Below, one piece after another: positions 44,860 through 55,805 of a stretch of DNA of 64,000 bases (position 1 is its first letter; the number at the start of each line of letters is the position of its first letter). The translations under genes and the position numbers were made by a program. The notes under the pieces are model-generated. The model had not been told where the DNA came from. It saw only the letters and a list, made by a program, of their open reading frames with translations, and made no database searches. This stretch comes from Bidens hawaiensis (taxonomy: Eukaryota; Streptophyta; Magnoliopsida; Asterales; Asteraceae), in contig JAIQDT010004232.1 of NCBI GenBank assembly GCA_021521415.1, forward strand, positions 62,001 to 126,000, read 5' to 3'.

Positions 44860-47484
44860 ATGTCGCCAATTAACATCTCTGAATTAGTCAAAATGGAAGT
44901 AGAAGCGGGGTCGGCTACTAAGGCCCCAAGGTTGATGAAAGGAACTGACTTTGTGGCGTGGAAGGATAGATTCATTCAGTATATTAAATACCAGGATGCA
45001 AAGATGTGGGTGTGCATCCAGGATGGATATATCCCACCGACAATGGTGTACGAAGGTCGTGATGTGGTTAAGAAGTACAGCAAGATGGAGGAAGAAGAGA
45101 AGAAAATGTATGAGGCCGAGAGCAAGGCCCATGCTGCAATTACTATGGCTCTTCCTCAAGAGATTCTCCATACTTTCAGGAAGTACACTTCTGCACGAGA
45201 GCTTTGGGATGCTCTTGAGAATAGATTCGAAGGGAACGTGGGTATTCGTGCCTCGAAGATCAAGCTGTTAAAGACCCAGTTCTCTGTATTCAAGCATTTG
45301 AAGAACGAATCACTCGATGATATTATCACCCGATATTATCATCTAATGACAGAGCTGAACAACTATTCGATTGCTTACAGAGAAGAGGAAATAGTTGAGA
45401 AGCTTCTCGATGCTCTCCCACCGAAGTGGGAAATGTACACTGTTCTAATGAGGGAAGACAGAGACTTTCCTAATTATGATTTGGAGACAGAAGTAAACAA
45501 GCTCAGAACCTTTGAGCTTAATATGGTTCGTAAAGAGACACCAACAGATCAGATTCAAGACCCTGGTATGTATGGTGCCAAAGTTAACTCAGGCTCAAGT
45601 TCGAAGCCTGACTCTGCTGCTTACTACTCCAAAGGAGAGTCAGGTTCTGACTCTTCTCATGATGGAAATGTGTCCGTAAACATGAACGGTGATGTTTGCT
45701 TCGTTGCTGGAGGATCAAGTGCTTCGAAACCTCAAGCATCCACAAGTAGTTTCTCTCCCAGTGCTTTAAGCAATAACTATTCCAAGATGCCAATGAGTGT
45801 CAAATCTGCTGAAGAGCAGTTTGCAGTCTATGCATCTTTTATTGCTTCTTACGAGAACTACATACAAGGGAAGATTGTGGACCCTGCTGTTTTGGAAGAA
45901 GACTATGACCAGATCGATCTTGATGATCTGGAGGAGATGGATCTGCAGTGGCAGATGGCGATGATAGTCAGAAGAGTGAAGCGTTTCATGAAGAAGACTG
46001 GCAGAAAGTTCGTAGGTGGAAAGCCAGGATTTGACAAGTTAAGGGTGAGGTGTTACAATTGCCAACAGAATGGACACTTTGCAAAAGAGTGCACTAATGC
46101 ACGGGTAGAACGTAGTCAGGGGAAGACTACACAGCAAAGTGGAAATAACAATGGGAATAGAGCCATGATGTCTGATGCTGGAGAATACAACTGGAATATG
46201 TTCTCTGGAGAACTCTTTGAGCAAGCTCACATGGCAAAGGTTGCAGCTGAAGAATGTGTGAAAGCTGCTGAAAATGAAAAAGCCTTCATGGCTGATGATC
46301 AGAACACCGAGGTATGTACTAAACCTATCTGTACTAAGTGTGAGAACTTGTCTGAACAGCTTGCAACAATTACTGATCAGTATGTTAAATTGGATGCCGA
46401 ATTTAAAACCTTGAAAGAAGATCATCATTTTTCAAAGACAAGAGAAAATAATTATAAAATAAAAATTAAAGCATGTGAAAAGGACGTTAAAAGTTTAAAA
46501 ACAAAATTAGCTGAAAAAATTGATGTGATCGATCTAAGCTATGAGGTTTTAGAAGAGAAAACCAAGTTAATTGCTGAGAAAGAAAAGCAGATTGCTGATC
46601 ACCAGGTAAAAGTGGTGGAACTAAATAGGAAACTGGAGCAATTCCGGAATTCCTCTGCTATTCTTGATCACCTCGTCAGTGATCAAGGTTCCTCACCTAA
46701 GAGGGGAGGAATTGGTTACCATGAGGTTCCACCACCATATAACCATAATTATACTTTCAATCCTAGTGTTCATGAATCTGTTAATGTTGTAGCTGATCAG
46801 ACAGGTACTGCTAAGGAAACTGGTAAAGTACCAGAAGTTAGTAAAGGCGAAACAAGTTCGCCTGTCTCAAAAATTAAAATTTCAAGTCCAGTCTCATCTG
46901 ATTCGGATAAGTCATCCGAGTCGGGTAAGACAAAAGAGAAGGAAGTATTACCCACTAGTGGAGAAAAGGTTAAATCAACTCAAAAGAGTACTCCACTCAA
47001 CCCATATGTCCCACCTTATGTGAGACGTACGGGTGGTAATACTGCCTCCACATCTAAAACATCTGCTGAAAAGAAAGCTGAATATAGATGTTGTTTTAGA
47101 TGTAATCAAACAGGGCACCTTGTTGCTGATTGCCCTCTGAAGCAGCGTTTCAGAGAGGTGAGGCCCTCGAAAACTGAGACTAAGGTTTTTAGTAATCGTT
47201 TAAATGTTAAAAATGAAAACCGTTCAAATTTGAGATATAATACCGGTTTTCAAAGAAACACATCTCGTTTTCACACTACTAATAACCAAACCAACTGCTA
47301 TAATTCTTTTAATTCTCTTAATGTTCGTCAGTTTGGTTGGCCTCACTATCAGTCTCCAAGGAGGTATCCTGTTAGGACTCGTGAAAATTTTCCTAATGCT
47401 AACTGTGGTCAGTCAAGGTGTGTGAGTTCTGATAAGAAGGTTAGTCGACCCAAGACCAAGAGGTCTTGGGTCCCCAAATTTTAA
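44860..47484 (+). CDS. Inner copia gag protein with two CCHC knuckles
   Basis: 874 codons from ATG 44860. I choose this start over the upstream frame extension because the outer copy starts at the aligned position. The N-terminal third is the UBN2-type retrotransposon gag core. A first zinc knuckle, CYNCQQNGHFAKEC, is near residue 397. A long predicted coiled coil, rich in Lys and Glu, spans about residues 510-600. A second knuckle, CFRCNQTGHLVADC, lies near residue 746, followed by a basic Asn/Arg-rich tail. The protein would assemble particles in the cytoplasm and bind element RNA. Most copia gags are much shorter with one knuckle; this size and doubled knuckle fit Sirevirus-type elements. 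It ends in two TAA codons, the second of which is not conserved in the outer copy. Confidence 0.92.
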   Translation: MSPINISELVKMEVEAGSATKAPRLMKGTDFVAWKDRFIQYIKYQDAKMWVCIQDGYIPPTMVYEGRDVVKKYSKMEEEEKKMYEAESKAHAAITMALPQEILHTFRKYTSARELWDALENRFEGNVGIRASKIKLLKTQFSVFKHLKNESLDDIITRYYHLMTELNNYSIAYREEEIVEKLLDALPPKWEMYTVLMREDRDFPNYDLETEVNKLRTFELNMVRKETPTDQIQDPGMYGAKVNSGSSSKPDSAAYYSKGESGSDSSHDGNVSVNMNGDVCFVAGGSSASKPQASTSSFSPSALSNNYSKMPMSVKSAEEQFAVYASFIASYENYIQGKIVDPAVLEEDYDQIDLDDLEEMDLQWQMAMIVRRVKRFMKKTGRKFVGGKPGFDKLRVRCYNCQQNGHFAKECTNARVERSQGKTTQQSGNNNGNRAMMSDAGEYNWNMFSGELFEQAHMAKVAAEECVKAAENEKAFMADDQNTEVCTKPICTKCENLSEQLATITDQYVKLDAEFKTLKEDHHFSKTRENNYKIKIKACEKDVKSLKTKLAEKIDVIDLSYEVLEEKTKLIAEKEKQIADHQVKVVELNRKLEQFRNSSAILDHLVSDQGSSPKRGGIGYHEVPPPYNHNYTFNPSVHESVNVVADQTGTAKETGKVPEVSKGETSSPVSKIKISSPVSSDSDKSSESGKTKEKEVLPTSGEKVKSTQKSTPLNPYVPPYVRRTGGNTASTSKTSAEKKAEYRCCFRCNQTGHLVADCPLKQRFREVRPSKTETKVFSNRLNVKNENRSNLRYNTGFQRNTSRFHTTNNQTNCYNSFNSLNVRQFGWPHYQSPRRYPVRTRENFPNANCGQSRCVSSDKKVSRPKTKRSWVPKF

Positions 47485-47487
47485 TAA

Positions 47488-50400
47488 TCTCTTTTGTTTG
47501 TCCAGGAACAGTTGAACAGGGCTTCCAATAATCTTTGGGTTGTGGACAGCGGCTGTTCCCGGCACATGACTGGTAACAAGAATTTGTTACAAGATTTAAA
47601 ACCTGTTCAGGGAGCAAGAGTCAGTTTTGCCGGTGAGAGTGGTGGCAGAATAACAGGAAGGGGTACGGTAACTAACGGGAAGATGACGTTAGAAAATGTG
47701 AACTTTGTTGAAGAACTGAAGCACAATCTGCTGAGTGTGTCTCAGATTTGTGATAAAGATTATACCGTACACTTCACGAAGACTGATGCTATTGTGTTGA
47801 AGCCTGGTTTTCAAATACCAGAGGAGTGGATAGTAATGAAGGCTCCACGTGATCGAAATACGTATATGATGGACCTAAGTTCAACTGAAATGTCAACGGA
47901 AGAATCGTGCCTTTTGACGAAAGCAAGCGAATCGGAATCTGAACTGTGGCACAGGAGAATGGGGCACATTCATCTTCGGAAGATGAACCATATTGTCAGA
48001 CATGGGCTTGTGTTGGGTGTTCCCTTAAAAAGTTTCAATTTTGAAGACAAATGTCTTGCGTGCAAAAAGGGAAAGCAGCACAAGAAGTCCCATCTCACCA
48101 AGAAGGTAAACTCAATTGCTAGTACACTAGAGCTGCTTCACATGGATCTCTTCGGTCCTGTGAATGTAAGAAGTCTAGGTGGTACAACTTATTGCTTGGT
48201 GATTACTGATGACTACTCACGATACTCGTGGGTATACTTCCTGAAATCAAAGGACGAAACGGCTCAACTGGTGAAGAATCTGATTACCAAAGTTGAGAAC
48301 ATTATGGATAAACGAGTGAAGTTCATCAGAAGTGACAATGGTTCTGAGTATAAAAATTTTGAAATGGAGATCTTCTGTCTGTCAAGAGGGATTGAACACC
48401 AATTCAGCGCTCCGTATACTCCGCAACAGAATGGAGTGGCTGAAAGGAAGAATAGAACTTTAATTGAAGGAGCCAGAACAATGTTGGCTGATTCGAAGCT
48501 TCCGGTGGTGTTCTGGGCTGAAGCTGTTTCTACAGCTTGCTATGTCCTGAATAGAGTATTAACGGTAAAAAGACTTAATAAAACATGCTACGAGCTGATG
48601 CATGGAAGAAAGCCCAATTTGTGTGGACTTGAAGCTTTCGGGTCCCCGTGTTCAATTTTAAAGGCACATTCAAAGTTTGGTGAAGCAGCCGATGAAGGAA
48701 TCTTAGTCGGCTACGAAGTTGGGACTCCCAACAGGCGTGTCTTTAATACAACGAACGGCAAGGTTGAAGTGGTATGTAACACCGACATTACGAGTTACAG
48801 ATCGCCAAGACCGAGCATCGGACCTCCTGGGATTTTCGACTATGATAGGCTCTTCAAGTCTTTTAACATACCTGATTTGGTTCGTACAGAAGAAGAAGAA
48901 CGTGTTGCTACGAAGATGATTCTAGATGAGGAGGAAAATTTGGCCCATAGACAGCTATTTGATGATTGTCAACCTTCCTCATCAAATTCTATCGGTTCCC
49001 CTGCTGTCTCTCCTGAAGAAGAGTTTATCAATCCTTTTTACTCTCAGCCAGAAACAACCATTGATGAGCTCTCTACTAATTTAGAAGATAATCTGCATGT
49101 CGGTGCTGTGCCGACCACGAGAATTCACATAGATCACCCTTTGGAGAATGTTATAGGTGATGTGTCCTCCGGTGTACAAACCAGAAGCAACTTGAATGAG
49201 CACACCTGTGTTTATACAAGCTTTAAAGAAACGGGTATAATGAACGAATGTTTGTACTCATGCTTTATTAGCCAGATTCAACCGAAAAATTATCAAATGA
49301 CTCTTAAGGACAGCTCGTGGATCGAGGCCATGCAAGAAGAATTGGCTCAATTTAAGAAGATGGAAGTTTGGACTTTGGTTGAAAAACCAAGGAATGTGCA
49401 TGCGATAGGCACAAAATGGGTGTTTAAGTGCAAGAGAGATGAAAAGGGGATCATTATAAGAAACAAGGCGAGGCTGGTCGTTAAAGGATTTAATCAGCAA
49501 GAGGGGATAGACTATAATGAAGTGTTCGCTCCAGTGGCCAGGTTGGAAGCGATACGATTGTTTTTGGCGTTTGCTGCTTTTAAGAAGATGAAAGTGTTTC
49601 AGTTGGACGTGAAGAGTGCGTTCCTCAATGGGAAAGTGGATGAGGTTGTGTATGTTGAGCAACCTCCGGGTTTTCCTGACCCAGACTTTCCTGATCACGT
49701 ATACAAGTTGAGCAAGGCGCTGTATGGATTACATCAGGCACCTCGTGCCTGGTATTCAACGTTATCGGACTACTTGCTAGAAAATGGTTTTGAAAGGGGT
49801 TTGATCGACAGTACTTTGTTTGTGAAGAGAGAAGGAAGTGACTTCCTGCTAGTTCAAGTCTACGTGGATGACATCATATTTGCTGCATCAAGAGTCTCCA
49901 TGTGTCAGGAATTTGAGGCCGTTATGAAGAAAAGATTCGAGATGAGTGCTATGGGTGAACTAACGTTTTTTTTAGGATTGCAGGTTGATTAAAAGAAGGA
50001 TGGGATGTTCATTCATCAAACAAAATATGTTCATGATGTCCTCAAGCGTTTCAAGATGGAGGACTCTTCTCCATTTGACACTCCAATTTGCGTCAACCAC
50101 AAGTTGGGAGCTGAAATTGACGGTGACGCAGATGTGGACCCAACTCAGTATCGGGCTATAATAGGTTCTTTGATGTATTTAACTGCTTCTAGGCCTGATA
50201 TAATGTTTGCTGTTTGTCTTTGTGCTCGTTTTCAGGCAAACCCAAAGGAATCTCACATGAAAGGTGTGAAGAGGATTTTGCGGTATCTCAAAGGCAAGCC
50301 GAAGCTAGGGTTGTGGTACCCGAAGGGAGGAGACGTAGAACTGGTAGCATATACAGATTCTGATTATGGAGGATGCAATCAGAGTCGGAAGTCCACAACA

Positions 50401-50808
50401 GGAGGATGTCAGTTTCTCGGTGGAAGATTAGTTTCATGGCAGTGCAAGAAACAGACGTCAGTCGCAATCTCAACGTGCGAAGCTGAATATATGGCAGCAT
50501 CCAACTGCTGTTCTCAGGTTTTGTGGATTCAGCAACAATTGCGCGACTATGGTCTGAATTTCTTACTCACTCCTATTTTAATTGATAACACTGCTGCCAT
50601 CTCAGTAATTAACAATCCCGTGAAGCATAGTAAAACTAAACATATTGACATTCGTCATCACTTCATACGGGATTGTGCTGAGAAGAAACTGATCAAGGTC
50701 GAAAAGATCGATACGCTGGAAAATTTCGCTGATTTATTTACAAAAGCGTTTGATAAATCCAGATTTCAAAACCTAATTGAGCTGAACGGGATGATCAATC
50801 CCGAGTAA
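47488..50808 (+). pseudogene. Inner copia pol polyprotein, one nonsense codon
   Basis: In the same frame as gag after the stops, and without a nearby ATG at its start. Aspartic protease motif [12 protein letters not shown] (about 47540-47575). Integrase zinc region with the His pair WHRRMGHIH and Cys pair CLACKKGK. Integrase core with Asp in [10 protein letters not shown], Asp in IRSDNGSEY and Glu in [16 protein letters not shown]. Reverse transcriptase with [11 protein letters not shown] and the YVDD box near 49861-49872. RNase H with AYTDSDYGG and CEAEYMAAS, ending in NGMINPE at 50808. A TAA at 49990-49992, just after reverse transcriptase, cuts it where the outer copy has a Gln codon. Otherwise the frame is open over 1100 codons. 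Pol would copy and integrate the element. Confidence 0.95.
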
Positions 50809-52229
50809 CCATGTTTTTGTGATTATTTAAAAAAAAAAAAAAAAAAAAAGCATCACTATTGCTTAAAATTAGTCGGTTACCTCAGTTTGATGGACATATC
50901 CTCGGATATGTTTTGGTCCTCGTTTCTACTTAGAGAATGAGGGTCGCCATTAACCAGATGACTGAAAGTGACCGGGGCAGTTAAGATGTGTTTTCTTTCT
51001 GTCACTGAAAATTAGTCGGTCATTCTTAGTGAGAAGGACACATACTTGTATGTGGTCGGTCCAGTTGATCCATTGGATCTTCGAGATTGCCGTTTACCTG
51101 AAGACTTTGACGTGATCGGGGTGACTAAAGTCAAGATTTTTTAAGGGAAATGAAATTACTTTTCAAGTCTAATACTTCGTAAAGAAGTTCTTTGCTATGT
51201 TTAACAGAAAATTGATCCAACCTTGGAAAATGATATATATACTAACTTTGTGTGCTTAACTGGTGAAGTTATTAGGCTTAAAAGGCTTTAGGACAATCAT
51301 TGTATGTCATGGTAACTTTTTATGGTGCGTAAAAGTAGATGTGATACAAATTAAAGTTTACTTGATTTTATGTGGAAACTCCTTAAGAGTTTTGCGTGTC
51401 TTCATGTATATCTTTCCGAATGATAGGCAGAAAAGTGATTACACAGTCATACACGAGCCCGTAAGTGTTCTGATTCCCGTGAAGAAGGCGTTTCAAGACA
51501 CTGCAGTGATCCAGATTCGGGACTTGCAGTTGATTATTACTCTGAAGTCTATAAGTACGTTTAAAAAAAAAATTTAATTAGTACTTATGAAGTTATTGTA
51601 AGATTCGAGAGTTCAAGATATCGAGACTTCTCAATCATGGAGTAAGAATGAATACGGGATCCAGACATAGAATACTTACAAGTTAATCAGACACTATGGG
51701 TCGAAGTCAATTCGGGGTGACTTGGGGAAAGCCAAATACGCTTTGAGGATAGATAGGAGGCATCAATATTTCTGAGTTGTTGCCCACTTAAATTTTAAGG
51801 ATTAATTGAACCTAACTCGTATCACAGAAACGATGAAAACCATCTTAAGTATATTACCTGCTTACAACCTGTCTCTATATGTCATAATACAGCTAAACAC
51901 GGATCTATGTAACAGTCACGTAGTTAGTATGATTCCTGTTAGGATCTTTTCTAAAACGTGGTGTCCCTGACTAGACTGAAATTTGATCCCTTATTCGTTA
52001 AATTTTTATAAGTTTTCCTACTTTTGTAGTTGTATTATTTTATAACTGGTTACTTAGACATGATCATATTTGTTTAACTCTTTTTGGAAGTTTCAAATGT
52101 TAATTGCAAAATGTTCAAACTGAAAGGTTTGATTTTGAAATTATAGGCGAAGTTGTTGAATCAGGCGAACTTGTGCTTAACTTCGCCTAGGCGAAGTTAT
52201 CCGTAACTTCGCCTGAACTACAATGGCCC

Positions 52230-52236
52230 TATATAA
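52230..52236 (+). promoter_or_regulatory. Candidate internal promoter TATA box for the third ORF
   Basis: CCCTATATAAGG, 706 bp before the ATG. The outer copy has CCCTATATAAAG at the aligned position (63088-63094), with the same neighbours (GCGAAGTT hairpin before, TTCATTATTTTC after). Conserved while the surrounding sequence has drifted. Function inferred. Confidence 0.5.
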
Positions 52237-52362
52237 GGATTTTTAAACAGTGAAATTCATTATTTTCAAATAATCCAGCGAACTTGTGCTAAGCTTTTCC
52301 GGCGAACTTATCATTTTTTTCCGATTTCGATCTTCGTTTCCAGTTTCTATTATCAGTTGAGG

Positions 52363-52939
52363 GTACGTGTTGTCGATATACCTCACAAACATGTTCTTTC
52401 ATGGTCGTTTTTACCCGGTTCGAGACCTCGGGTCGTCGGACCTTCAAAACCGAAACTTTCAAAACTTGTGTTAACTTGTGCATGGACATCCTTCTCATCT
52501 AAACATCCTTAATATCATGTGTTTTGATGTCCTTGATCGTCGAACTTAGCCGAAATCACCGGATTTCCGGTGATTGGAATCCTAACAGTCGCCGATTCAG
52601 ATGTAGGCGAAGTTAGGGTTTAGGCGAAGTTATCCGCAACTTCGCCTGGGGCTTAATTTCGCTTGAGGCGAAGTTATCCGCAACTTCGCCTGAAGCTTAA
52701 TTTCGCCTAACACTTATCTTCGCCTGAGGCGATGTTGTGATAAGGCGAAGTTAACATCAACTTCGCCTAGATCATTTTACTTAAAATTAATTAGACGAAC
52801 TTACAGATGAAGCGAAGTTGTTCCCAACTTCGCCTCACCTTTAACTTCGCCTATACATGTTTGATCACAACTTCGCTCATGGTATAAAGCGAACTTGTGA
52901 GTTGCTTAACGGTTATCTAACTTGGTTCGTTTAGTGCAG
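52363..52939 (+). other. Candidate 5'-UTR intron of the third ORF
   Basis: Donor candidate GAGG|GTACGT at 52363. A CTAAC branch-point word at 52917-52921 and acceptor TAGTGCAG at 52939 are followed 2 nt later by the ATG. The outer copy has the same parts: AGG|GTAACG at 63234, CTAAC at 63745-63749, GTTGCAG at 63769, ATG at 63772. Intron length would be 577 nt here and 536 nt there. No transcript evidence is available. Confidence 0.45.
52622..52890 (+). repeat. AGGCGAAGTT...AACTTCGCCT hairpins (inner spacer)
   Basis: Three perfect 10-bp stems with 6-nt loops: 52622-52631 with 52638-52647, 52666-52675 with 52682-52691, and 52743-52752 with 52759-52768. More scattered copies run to 52890. All lie within the candidate intron. 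Confidence 0.93.
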
Positions 52940-52941
52940 AT

Positions 52942-55725
52942 ATGGCTGCTGTTGGAGGAGCTGGTGGTGATGACGGTGACGATCAGAGGCAATTCTTTCC
53001 AGCTCATAACCAGTTCATCACTCTAGATCCAGATGCAAAAGGCGTGGAGGACTACAGGGAGATTATTACTTTTCTCCTGCGCTCAAGAATTTTTCACGCT
53101 ATCACAACTACCCTGCCTATTTCACTACCGAATATTGAAGACTTTTGGCAGACGGTAGAGTATGATTGCCGGGTTGAGCCCCCGGTGATGCGAGCCACCG
53201 TTAATGGTCAAGTTGTTCAGTTTTCCTCTGAACACATACGGGTGGCGTTGCAATTTGGAGAAGAAACAAGAGATGACCCAACGGAGTTTGTTGCTCCTTT
53301 TCGTGATGGCGCGTTCCTCAGGATGGGGTATTCAGGTCTCTTAGGGGATATACAGCGAAGGAAAGGATTTTTATTAGATCAGTGGCGCTTCCTAATGCAC
53401 GTCATGATAGTATGTATGTCAGGACGGAAGGCGGGCACTGATGGAATGGGTGCGACGATGTAGTCTGCTATGACTGCCCTGACTTACAATAAAAGATATT
53501 CTTTTAGTCAGATGATCTTTTACGAGATCGATCGTCAGAGGAGGGCTGTGGCGCGTGAGCGGTTTACAATGTATCCACGATTCCTACAGATGATTTTAAA
53601 TCATGTGGCTCCGTCGCTACCTCAAAGACGCCCTATTCGATACGTGGAATCTGTGACGAAACGTATCTTTGCTCAGTGTCGCACTTCCAGCGCACGAAGC
53701 AAGCCTGAGCTGCGTCCCAGGCATACTCCACTCTTTGGGTATCTTATAAACCCGGAGTATGTACCTGCGGCGGGGGACGAGTTCAGAGACCCAAGACCAC
53801 AACATGCGGCAGCACCCCAGGCTGTATCAGCTGCGCCTGCTGTATCTACTGCTGTATCTGCTGCTGTGCCAGCTTCTGAGATTGATCTTGACGCCATGTT
53901 CGGCGGGCAAGGGTTGTTTGATATGGACCGAGTTGATCCACATGAGAATATTCAAGTCTCGGGTACACAAGCTGATTTTGATGAGGTGATGGAAGAGGCC
54001 AGACAGATGATGGTGAGGCATGAGAGAACAGTGGGTAAGCAGAAGGGAATTGTTGACGATGACGATGAGGAAGATGATGAAGAAGAGGCTGTGCAGCTGG
54101 TGCGAAAGCGCTCAAGAAGGGAAACGACAGGTATGGGTGTAGGAGCCGGAGAGACTTCAAGGTTTGCACGTTTTGCTCCACCTGCCTTGTCTGGTATGTC
54201 CCTTGTTCCTACCTCTGTGCAGGTATCGAGTACAAGCGCTACGGTTGTTCCCGTAGTGGCTACATTGTCGGCTGACATTCCACAGATCACAGCCGTCCAG
54301 ACGTCGGCTCCAGAAATTGTGTCTCTACCACCTCAAACGCGTACTCCACCGGTGGTAGTAGCACGATTTGTTGAGTCTACGGTCACCACTACTGCAGGAG
54401 TATCGGGTACGGTACCACCTGCGGACACGCCCAGTTCTGACTCGGAACGGATAGCTTCACTAGAGCGGATTGTAGCTGAGCAGTCAAAGACTATTCAAAG
54501 CCTAGTGGAAGCAAATCAACTGCAGACATCCCTCCTGGCTGAGCATGGGAAAATAATAGATGCCTTGAAGGAGTTCTTGGCATCTCAGGGGGAGATGAGC
54601 TGTAGAGGAGATGAGTTGAGGACCAAGCGTAGAGAAGACCGAGACGATGATCCCAATGCACCGGAAGGTGCAGGTGGTGAGCTGCCAAGAACCTCACAAG
54701 CTCTTGGGGCTTCCACAGCTGAGGGGGAGTCTACCGAAGCGGCTGGTGGTGATGATGTAGTGATGGTGGAGGATGACGTGATCGATGCGCTGAAGGAACT
54801 TGATGATGACATGTTCAGCGACGATGTGTTATTTGATGAAGATGTTCTGCCAATCAGTGAGATTGAAAAGATTGGTGCAGAAATTGTTATTGAGAATGTG
54901 ATAGGGGAAGGAGAGATTGTGGAAGAAAATGTCGAGCATGAGATCCCTGTGGTTGAACAATCGACTATATGTGAAGATGCTGCGGTTGACAACACTGAGT
55001 GGGAAGAACAGCCAAATTGGAAGGAAGGCTGCGCTCAGTGGTTTGTAAAGACGAAGAAGCCTGCAGTACCAACGATGTTCAAGAAGTCATACAATATAAA
55101 GGGATATGCAGAGTCGAAGAAAGGAATCATATGCTGGTTGTACGATGAAGAGTTGAGATTATTTGTGATCAAACGTTACGACGGCATTCAGTACTTCAAG
55201 AGGATGTTAAGATCCCTAAATACCTTACCGGAGTGTGAGGTGAAAGACTTAGCGAGACTGGGGCTGATAAACAGAAGTAATGATAATATGGCGAGGATGA
55301 TTGGGAAAATTGTTTGGAAGGAGGCCATCAAAGATAAAAAGTTTGAACTTCTGAAGCCTCAGAAAGGGAAGTTAGTGGAAGATAAAGATAGAGGGATGAG
55401 GGCAGACGGCAAACCATGGATGGTTATGAAGTATAAACCAGTCCGTAATTTAAAAGAAGTGCCGATGAAGGTGATGCCCAAGAATGTCTTAAAAGATTTG
55501 AAATGGTGGTACGTGGACTGTGAGACTGCTGAAGCGGTCATGGAGGATGAAGATGAGCAAGAGATTATGAGGGTGTATGATCCTATGCACTTGGTCAATC
55601 TGTCTCAAGCTGACTTGCAGGTACTACACGCTAAGAAGATTTTCTACATTCCTGCTTGGAAAGAGGAAGCTAAGAAGTACCAGAAGCTGGTCTCTGTATG
55701 TGTTAGACAGGGAGTGCATGCTTGA
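52942..55725 (+). pseudogene. Third ORF of the inner copia element, one nonsense codon
   Basis: Starts MAAVGGAGGDDGDDQRQFF. The first 173 codons end at TAG 53461-53463, and the same frame then runs open to 55725 (about 930 codons in all). Visible parts are an N-terminal folded region (FLLRSRIFHAITTTLPISLP, then IEDFWQTVEYD, MGYSGLLGDIQRRKGF and WRFLMHVMIVC) that continues past the stop to MYPRFLQMILNH. Next come an Ala/Pro-rich linker, an acidic Asp/Glu tract followed by basic RKRSRRE (NLS-like), a Ser/Thr/Pro-rich stretch, a coiled coil (about 54440-54590), a second acidic region, and a basic C-terminal domain with CWLYDEELRLFVIKRYDG. No signal peptide or membrane span is apparent, so an envelope role is not supported. 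I recall similar ORFs from Asteraceae repeats but cannot name a function. Confidence 0.8.
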
Positions 55726-55794
55726 GGGGATGCAGAGAGAAAACGAGAGATTACAAGACACAAGCTATGAAGATCAAGATATGAAGCTACTGCC

Positions 55795-55805
55795 AAGGGG
55801 GAGTC
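55795..55805 (+). other. Polypurine tract of the inner copia element
   Basis: AAGGGGGAGTC directly before the LTR start TGTTGG, 70 bp after the third ORF ends. Confidence 0.9.

Larger units (their letters stand above)
50809..52941 (+). other. Spacer between pol and the third ORF (inner copy)
   Basis: 2.1 kb without a credible gene. It begins with a 21-nt poly(A) run (50829-50849) and aligns in blocks with 61731-63771 of the outer copy (for example GACTGAAAGTGACCGGGGC, GTCGGTCCAG, CGGGGTGACTTGGGGAAAGCC). It contains hairpin-forming GCGAAGTT repeats at 52145-52310 and 52610-52890, and the promoter and splice candidates listed separately. Conservation across both copies suggests a non-coding role. 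Confidence 0.75.

Noticed and set aside
51263..51577. 104-codon frame in the pol-third ORF spacer
   Set aside because: Not preserved in the aligned spacer of the outer copy, which carries a deletion and different frames there.
52942..55725. Third ORF as a retroviral-type envelope protein
   Set aside because: No signal peptide, no hydrophobic span long enough for a membrane anchor, and a highly acidic, coiled-coil character instead.
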